Source: Holophagae bacterium (GTDB lineage: Bacteria > Acidobacteriota > Holophagae > Acanthopleuribacterales > Acanthopleuribacteraceae). Taken from it: a stretch of 64,000 nt of DNA. The stretch spans positions 434,001-498,000 of the forward strand of contig JAUIFE010000002.1 of the NCBI GenBank assembly GCA_030429565.1, written 5' to 3'. Position numbers and translations under genes: made by a program. This document shows positions 60,798 through 64,000 of this stretch, piece after piece; the first letter of the stretch is position 1; each line of letters begins with the position of its first letter. The notes under the pieces were generated by a model that ran no database searches, was not told the DNA's origin, and saw nothing but the letters and a program-made list of their open reading frames with translations.

Positions 60798-62090
60798 TTA
60801 AAGCGCCCGTTCCTCGAAGTGGCGGACGACGACAAAATCGGAGGCGGCCTTTAAGGGGACGCCTTCCAGGTGACGGCGCAACAAATCCAGTGCGATCGTT
60901 GCCGACATGATGCGAATTTTTTCGCGACCCCAATTGGGTAGTTGTAGCAGCATGGTCACCAAATGGGTTGGCGTCGCCATCCCGAAGGCGACCGTGCCAA
61001 CGGGTTTCTCCTCGCTGCCGCCGTCTGGGCCGGCAACCCCGGATACCGAGAGTGCATGGGTCACCCCACCCCGCTCTCGTGCGCCAAGTGCCATTGCTCC
61101 GGCGACTTCGCTGGAAACCGCGCCGACGCGTTCGAACAGGTCCATGGGCACGCCGAGCATGTCGTGTTTGGCATTATTGGTGTACGTGACATAACCGCGG
61201 TGGAACCAGGCCGAGCTGCCGGGACGATCAACAACCCGCGATGCGATCATGCCGCCGGTGCAGCTTTCCGCCGTGGCGAGCGTAAAGCCGCGCGCGATCA
61301 TTTTTTCCTGCAAGCGGGCTTCCAGGCTGGTTTCGCCCTCGTAGATGATGTGGTCGCCGAAGAGCGTGCGTAGCTGATCCAAAAAAGCAGCGGCCTGGAC
61401 TTCGGCTTCGGTGCCGGCGCCCATCACCTTGACCTCGGTCACGGGAAACGTGGCGCGATAGCCGAGGCGCAAATTTGCCGGGACGGTGAGGGTGGCGGTC
61501 AAGTCGTTAATGCGCGATTCACCGATGCCGAAGGTCATCACTTTCTTGACGAATACTTGGTCGGGCACGCCGAGGCGTTGGGCCAGGTGTGGCATCACCT
61601 CGTCGCGCATCATTTTATGTAGCTCGACCGGCGGGCCGGGGGTGAAGTAAATCCAGGCGCGTCGGAGGTGCACTGCAAAACCGCAGGCCGTGCCGCGCGG
61701 GTTGTCGAGTAGGTCGGCCGAGGCCGGCAGGTAGGCTTGTTTTAGCTGTCGTTCGGTCACTTGGCGGCCGGTTTTGGCAAACTTTTCGTGTAATTTGTCG
61801 ACCCATGCGGGGAAAAGCACGAGTTCTTCGCCCAGCGCCGCCGCCGCCGCGCGCGCTGAATAATCGTCGTCGGTTGGGCCCAAGCCGCCGTTGACGACAA
61901 TGACGTCGGCGTGGTCGGCACGCACGGTTAACTGCTGAACCAGCTCGTCGAGGCGATCACCAATTGTGTAACGACGGTTGATCGCCAGGCCCTGTTCCTC
62001 GAGGAAGCGACTGATCCAGGAGGCGTTGCGGTCGGTGATTTGGCCTGAAAGAACCTCCTCACCGGTGGTCATAATTTCAACTTTTAACAT
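60798..62090 (-). CDS. cinA: CinA: nicotinamide-nucleotide amidase with molybdopterin-binding domain
   Basis: The 430-residue protein has the two halves of CinA: an N-terminal MoCF-like domain (1-170; MTTGEEVLSGQITDRNASWISRFL and VVNGGLGPTDDD), which in relatives acts as an ADP-ribose pyrophosphatase, and a C-terminal PncC-type domain (about 270-430; TLATAESCTGGMIASRVV and SVSGVAGPDGGSEEKPVGTV) that deamidates nicotinamide mononucleotide in the pyridine-nucleotide salvage path. The catalytic Ser region ESCTGG is intact. The ATG is preceded by AAAGGA. In some bacteria the gene is linked to competence, but no competence genes are nearby. Confidence 0.93.
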   Translation of the reverse strand: MLKVEIMTTGEEVLSGQITDRNASWISRFLEEQGLAINRRYTIGDRLDELVQQLTVRADHADVIVVNGGLGPTDDDYSARAAAAALGEELVLFPAWVDKLHEKFAKTGRQVTERQLKQAYLPASADLLDNPRGTACGFAVHLRRAWIYFTPGPPVELHKMMRDEVMPHLAQRLGVPDQVFVKKVMTFGIGESRINDLTATLTVPANLRLGYRATFPVTEVKVMGAGTEAEVQAAAFLDQLRTLFGDHIIYEGETSLEARLQEKMIARGFTLATAESCTGGMIASRVVDRPGSSAWFHRGYVTYTNNAKHDMLGVPMDLFERVGAVSSEVAGAMALGARERGGVTHALSVSGVAGPDGGSEEKPVGTVAFGMATPTHLVTMLLQLPNWGREKIRIMSATIALDLLRRHLEGVPLKAASDFVVVRHFEERAL

Positions 62091-62211
62091 GCTGTCGCGT
62101 TCCTTTCACGCCCCGCCAGGGCGTTGGTGGTCACCCCATCATGCGCTAAAAAACGGTGTCCATGGTGAATCGGCGCCTCGGGGTGCATCATCCGACATGG
62201 CAAAGCCTGAC

Positions 62212-62233
62212 CCTGGCGGCTTTTGCCGCCGGG
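62212..62233 (-). terminator. Hairpin after rfbC
   Basis: CCTGGCGGC-TTTT-GCCGCCGGG (62212-62233) is a 9-bp stem with a T4 loop and one G-T pair, about 45 bases behind the leftward rfbC stop. On the minus strand no long T-run follows, so termination is probable but not assured. Confidence 0.5.
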
Positions 62234-62277
62234 TTGGTTTGGCGACGTCATCGGGTCGCGTCATGGATCCTGGGTGC

Positions 62278-62817
62278 TTAGTCTAGCTTTAGGTCTTTAA
62301 ACAGTGGGTGGACCACGTCTTTTTCGCTCAGGATGGCGTTTTCGGGATCGGGCCAGTTCAGCCCCAGTTGCGGATCCGACCAAATCACGCCGCGTTCATC
62401 CTGCGGCGACCAATAATCGGTGCATTTATAAATGACTTCGGCGGTGTCGCTGGTGACCTGAAAGCCGTGCGCGAAACCGACCGGGACCCACAGCATTTGT
62501 TTGTTTTCGCCTGACAAGGTCGCGGCAACGCTTTGACCGAAGGTCGGTGAGTTGGGGCGAATATCGACGGCTACATCCCAAATTTCGCCGGCGATGCAGC
62601 GCACCAGTTTGCCTTGCCAGCGGTTGACTTGATAGTGCAAGCCGCGCAGGGTGCCCTTCACGGATTTGGAGTGGTTGTCTTGAACGAACTCGTCCTTGAT
62701 GCCGATCTCTTCAAAGACGCGACGGTTGTAGGCTTCCATAAAAAAACCGCGGTGATCGGCAAACACACGGGGCGTAAGTAAGAGGGGTCCTTCGACTGCA
62801 AACTTTGTGACTTCCAT
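62278..62817 (-). CDS. rfbC: dTDP-4-dehydrorhamnose 3,5-epimerase
   Basis: RfbC/RmlC epimerises carbons 3 and 5 of dTDP-4-keto-6-deoxyglucose in the dTDP-rhamnose pathway. The 179-residue cupin protein shows the family stretches VFADHRGFFMEAYN, DEFVQDNHSKSVKGTLRGLHYQ (catalytic His region), KLVRCIAGEIWDVAVDIR and GFAHGFQVTSDTAEVIYKCTDYW. The other rhamnose genes (rfbA, rfbB, rfbD) are not in this window. The ATG at 62817 has AAAGGTAGG upstream. The gene lies 65 bases in front of the symporter gene on the same strand. Confidence 0.94.
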   Translation of the reverse strand: MEVTKFAVEGPLLLTPRVFADHRGFFMEAYNRRVFEEIGIKDEFVQDNHSKSVKGTLRGLHYQVNRWQGKLVRCIAGEIWDVAVDIRPNSPTFGQSVAATLSGENKQMLWVPVGFAHGFQVTSDTAEVIYKCTDYWSPQDERGVIWSDPQLGLNWPDPENAILSEKDVVHPLFKDLKLD

Positions 62818-62882
62818 GATCCTACCTTTGTGAAATGCGGTGGTGACCGCTTAATTGACGGGTCTTTAGGTCGCTAACCATA

Positions 62883-64000
62883 TCAGGTTTTGGGCTCAAC
62901 TTCGCCTTCGGAATGGGCGATGATTACGGCCCCTACCGAATCACTGAAAACGTTGGTAGCGGTGCGCAGCATATCGAGCGGGCGGTCGATGGCCAGCATC
63001 GAGCCGACGATGATGCCGACCTGCTCGCCTTTAAGGCCGACGGCGTCGAGCACGATGAAAATCATGACTAATCCTGCCGAGGGAATGCCGGCTGCACCAA
63101 TCGACGCCAACAAAGCGGTGACCACCACCAGCATTTGTTGGGTGAAGCTCAGATCGGCGCCCATCACCTGAGCAATAAACAGCACACCCGCACATTCGTA
63201 CAAGGCGGTGCCGTCCATGTTAACCGTCGCGCCGAGAGGTAAGACAAAGCTGCTGATTTTGTTGTTAACGCCGGCTTGTTCCTCCACGCATTCCATGGTG
63301 ACGGGCAGCGTGGCCGAACTGGAGCTGGTCGAAAATGCAGTCAGCAAGGCGTTGCGCATGTGGGCGAAATGCACCAAGGGGTTTTTGCGCGTGAACAGGT
63401 ATAAAACGATCGGCAAGACGACGAACAGGTGCAGTGAGACACCGATCAAGATGGTCATAAAGTAGGCGCCCAGCGCGGAAAAAAAGCTGGGGTCCTCAAT
63501 CTCATAGATGGCGCGAAATACCAGACCGACCACGCCGAACGGGGCCAGTGCGATGATGGCCCCGGTCATTTTCATCATGGTCTCAAACAGGGAATTGATG
63601 AAGTTGAGCAAGCGGTCGCGGTGTTCGTCGGGCATCGTGGTTAAGGTCACGCCGAAGATGAGGCTGAAAAAGATAATGCCGAGCATGTCCATGTCGGCCA
63701 ACGCCGCGACTGGGTTGGTGGGGACCATGCGCAATATGATTTCGAAGGGCGATCCGGGGGTGGAGAGTTTGCTGGGATCAACGGCCTTCGCGCCCTCTAG
63801 CGCGATTTCGACGCCGTTTCCTGGCGCAATAATGTTGCTGGTGGCAAGGCCGATGGTGATCGCTAACAAACTGGTTAAGGTGTAAAAACCCAATGTCTTG
63901 ATGCCGAGTCGACCGAGATTTTTGCTATCGCCGATGCTGGCGACGCCGACCACAATCGAAGAACCCACCAAGGGCACAATGACCATTTTAAGCAAGCTGA
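62883..64000 (-). CDS. Dicarboxylate/amino acid:cation symporter (5' end outside window)
   Basis: The leftward gene runs off the right edge, so its start is missing; 372 codons are visible. It belongs to the DAACS family (GltP/DctA/GltT type), sodium- or proton-coupled carriers for C4-dicarboxylates, glutamate or aspartate. Membrane spans include the segment from MLKMVIVPLVGSSIV onward. The family's key elements are present: the serine-rich motif AFSTSSSSATLPVT (reentrant hairpin 1) near 215, and the NMDGTALYE region, with GIPSAG for the second reentrant loop. The first visible frame continues to the edge (SLLKMV). It lies 65 bases upstream of rfbC on the same strand. Confidence 0.92.
   Translation of the reverse strand, partial: SLLKMVIVPLVGSSIVVGVASIGDSKNLGRLGIKTLGFYTLTSLLAITIGLATSNIIAPGNGVEIALEGAKAVDPSKLSTPGSPFEIILRMVPTNPVAALADMDMLGIIFFSLIFGVTLTTMPDEHRDRLLNFINSLFETMMKMTGAIIALAPFGVVGLVFRAIYEIEDPSFFSALGAYFMTILIGVSLHLFVVLPIVLYLFTRKNPLVHFAHMRNALLTAFSTSSSSATLPVTMECVEEQAGVNNKISSFVLPLGATVNMDGTALYECAGVLFIAQVMGADLSFTQQMLVVVTALLASIGAAGIPSAGLVMIFIVLDAVGLKGEQVGIIVGSMLAIDRPLDMLRTATNVFSDSVGAVIIAHSEGEVEPKT

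Noticed and set aside
1..64000. tRNA or rRNA genes
   Set aside because: I looked through the gaps for a tRNA cloverleaf with a TTCGA-type loop and found none I could support; no rRNA-like conserved blocks are present.

Overview
The window (about 64 kb, moderately high GC) carries ordinary chromosomal gene content of a Gram-negative, outer-membrane bacterium: two TonB-dependent receptors, a POTRA/beta-barrel protein, several secreted proteins with signal peptides, a two-component propeller hybrid kinase, a Ser/Thr kinase with a repeat-rich tail, and a split polysaccharide locus. CesT-like type III secretion chaperones, a spondin-domain protein, a Cys-type sulfatase and a kinase/TPR protein in one genome would fit a marine, possibly host-associated Acidobacteriota (Acanthopleuribacter-like) or a similar lineage. 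That placement is inference from gene content only; no rRNA or other phylogenetic marker is present. I found no tRNA, rRNA, CRISPR array or intact insertion sequence.

Layout. 1-5 kb: TonB receptor with a LacI-type operator-like site in its promoter, a GcvA-type LysR regulator and a GFA-family enzyme. 5.5-10 kb: a compact rightward cluster of two CesT-like chaperones, an unrecognised 170-residue protein, a 19-codon coupled leader and a 903-residue protein with a papain-like Cys/His/Asn signature; this looks like an undescribed type III effector module and is the most interesting part of the window. 10-17 kb: AraC regulator, spondin-domain protein, sulfatase, an unrecognised protein and a secreted tandem DJ-1/PfpI protein. 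17-22 kb: a giant hybrid kinase with two complete histidine-kinase cores. 22-39 kb: nucleotide-sugar and polysaccharide genes: leftward galE, ugd, manC, a bi-domain dehydrogenase, wecC and wecB; rightward GT4, epimerase and WecA-like transferase. A PQQ-propeller protein with a catalytically degraded esterase domain sits among them. 39-41 kb: an Rpn-type nuclease gene and its frameshifted tandem copy. 41-52 kb: aminotransferase, a U32 pair (TrhP-like), a POTRA-barrel protein, a putative DUF4390-like/NtrY-like/NtrX-like regulatory module, adenylate kinase and a DUF1684 protein. 53-64 kb: a second TonB receptor, a PEGA protein, the Ser/Thr kinase with TPR-like tail, a small basic protein, CinA, RfbC and a symporter cut by the window edge.

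How genes work together. WecB and WecC would supply UDP-ManNAc and UDP-ManNAcA; GalE, Ugd, ManC and RfbC would supply UDP-Gal/Glc, UDP-GlcA, GDP-Man and a dTDP-rhamnose precursor; the WecA-like transferase would start the lipid-linked glycan and the GT4 enzyme would extend it. The sensor kinase at 48.0 kb and the sigma-54 activator at 49.5 kb should form one signalling pair. The chaperone/effector cluster only makes sense if type III secretion apparatus genes lie elsewhere in the genome; none is in this window.

Start codons were re-chosen wherever a ribosome binding site or family alignment pointed to an internal start. All domain assignments come from reading motifs and remembered family architecture, without database searches.
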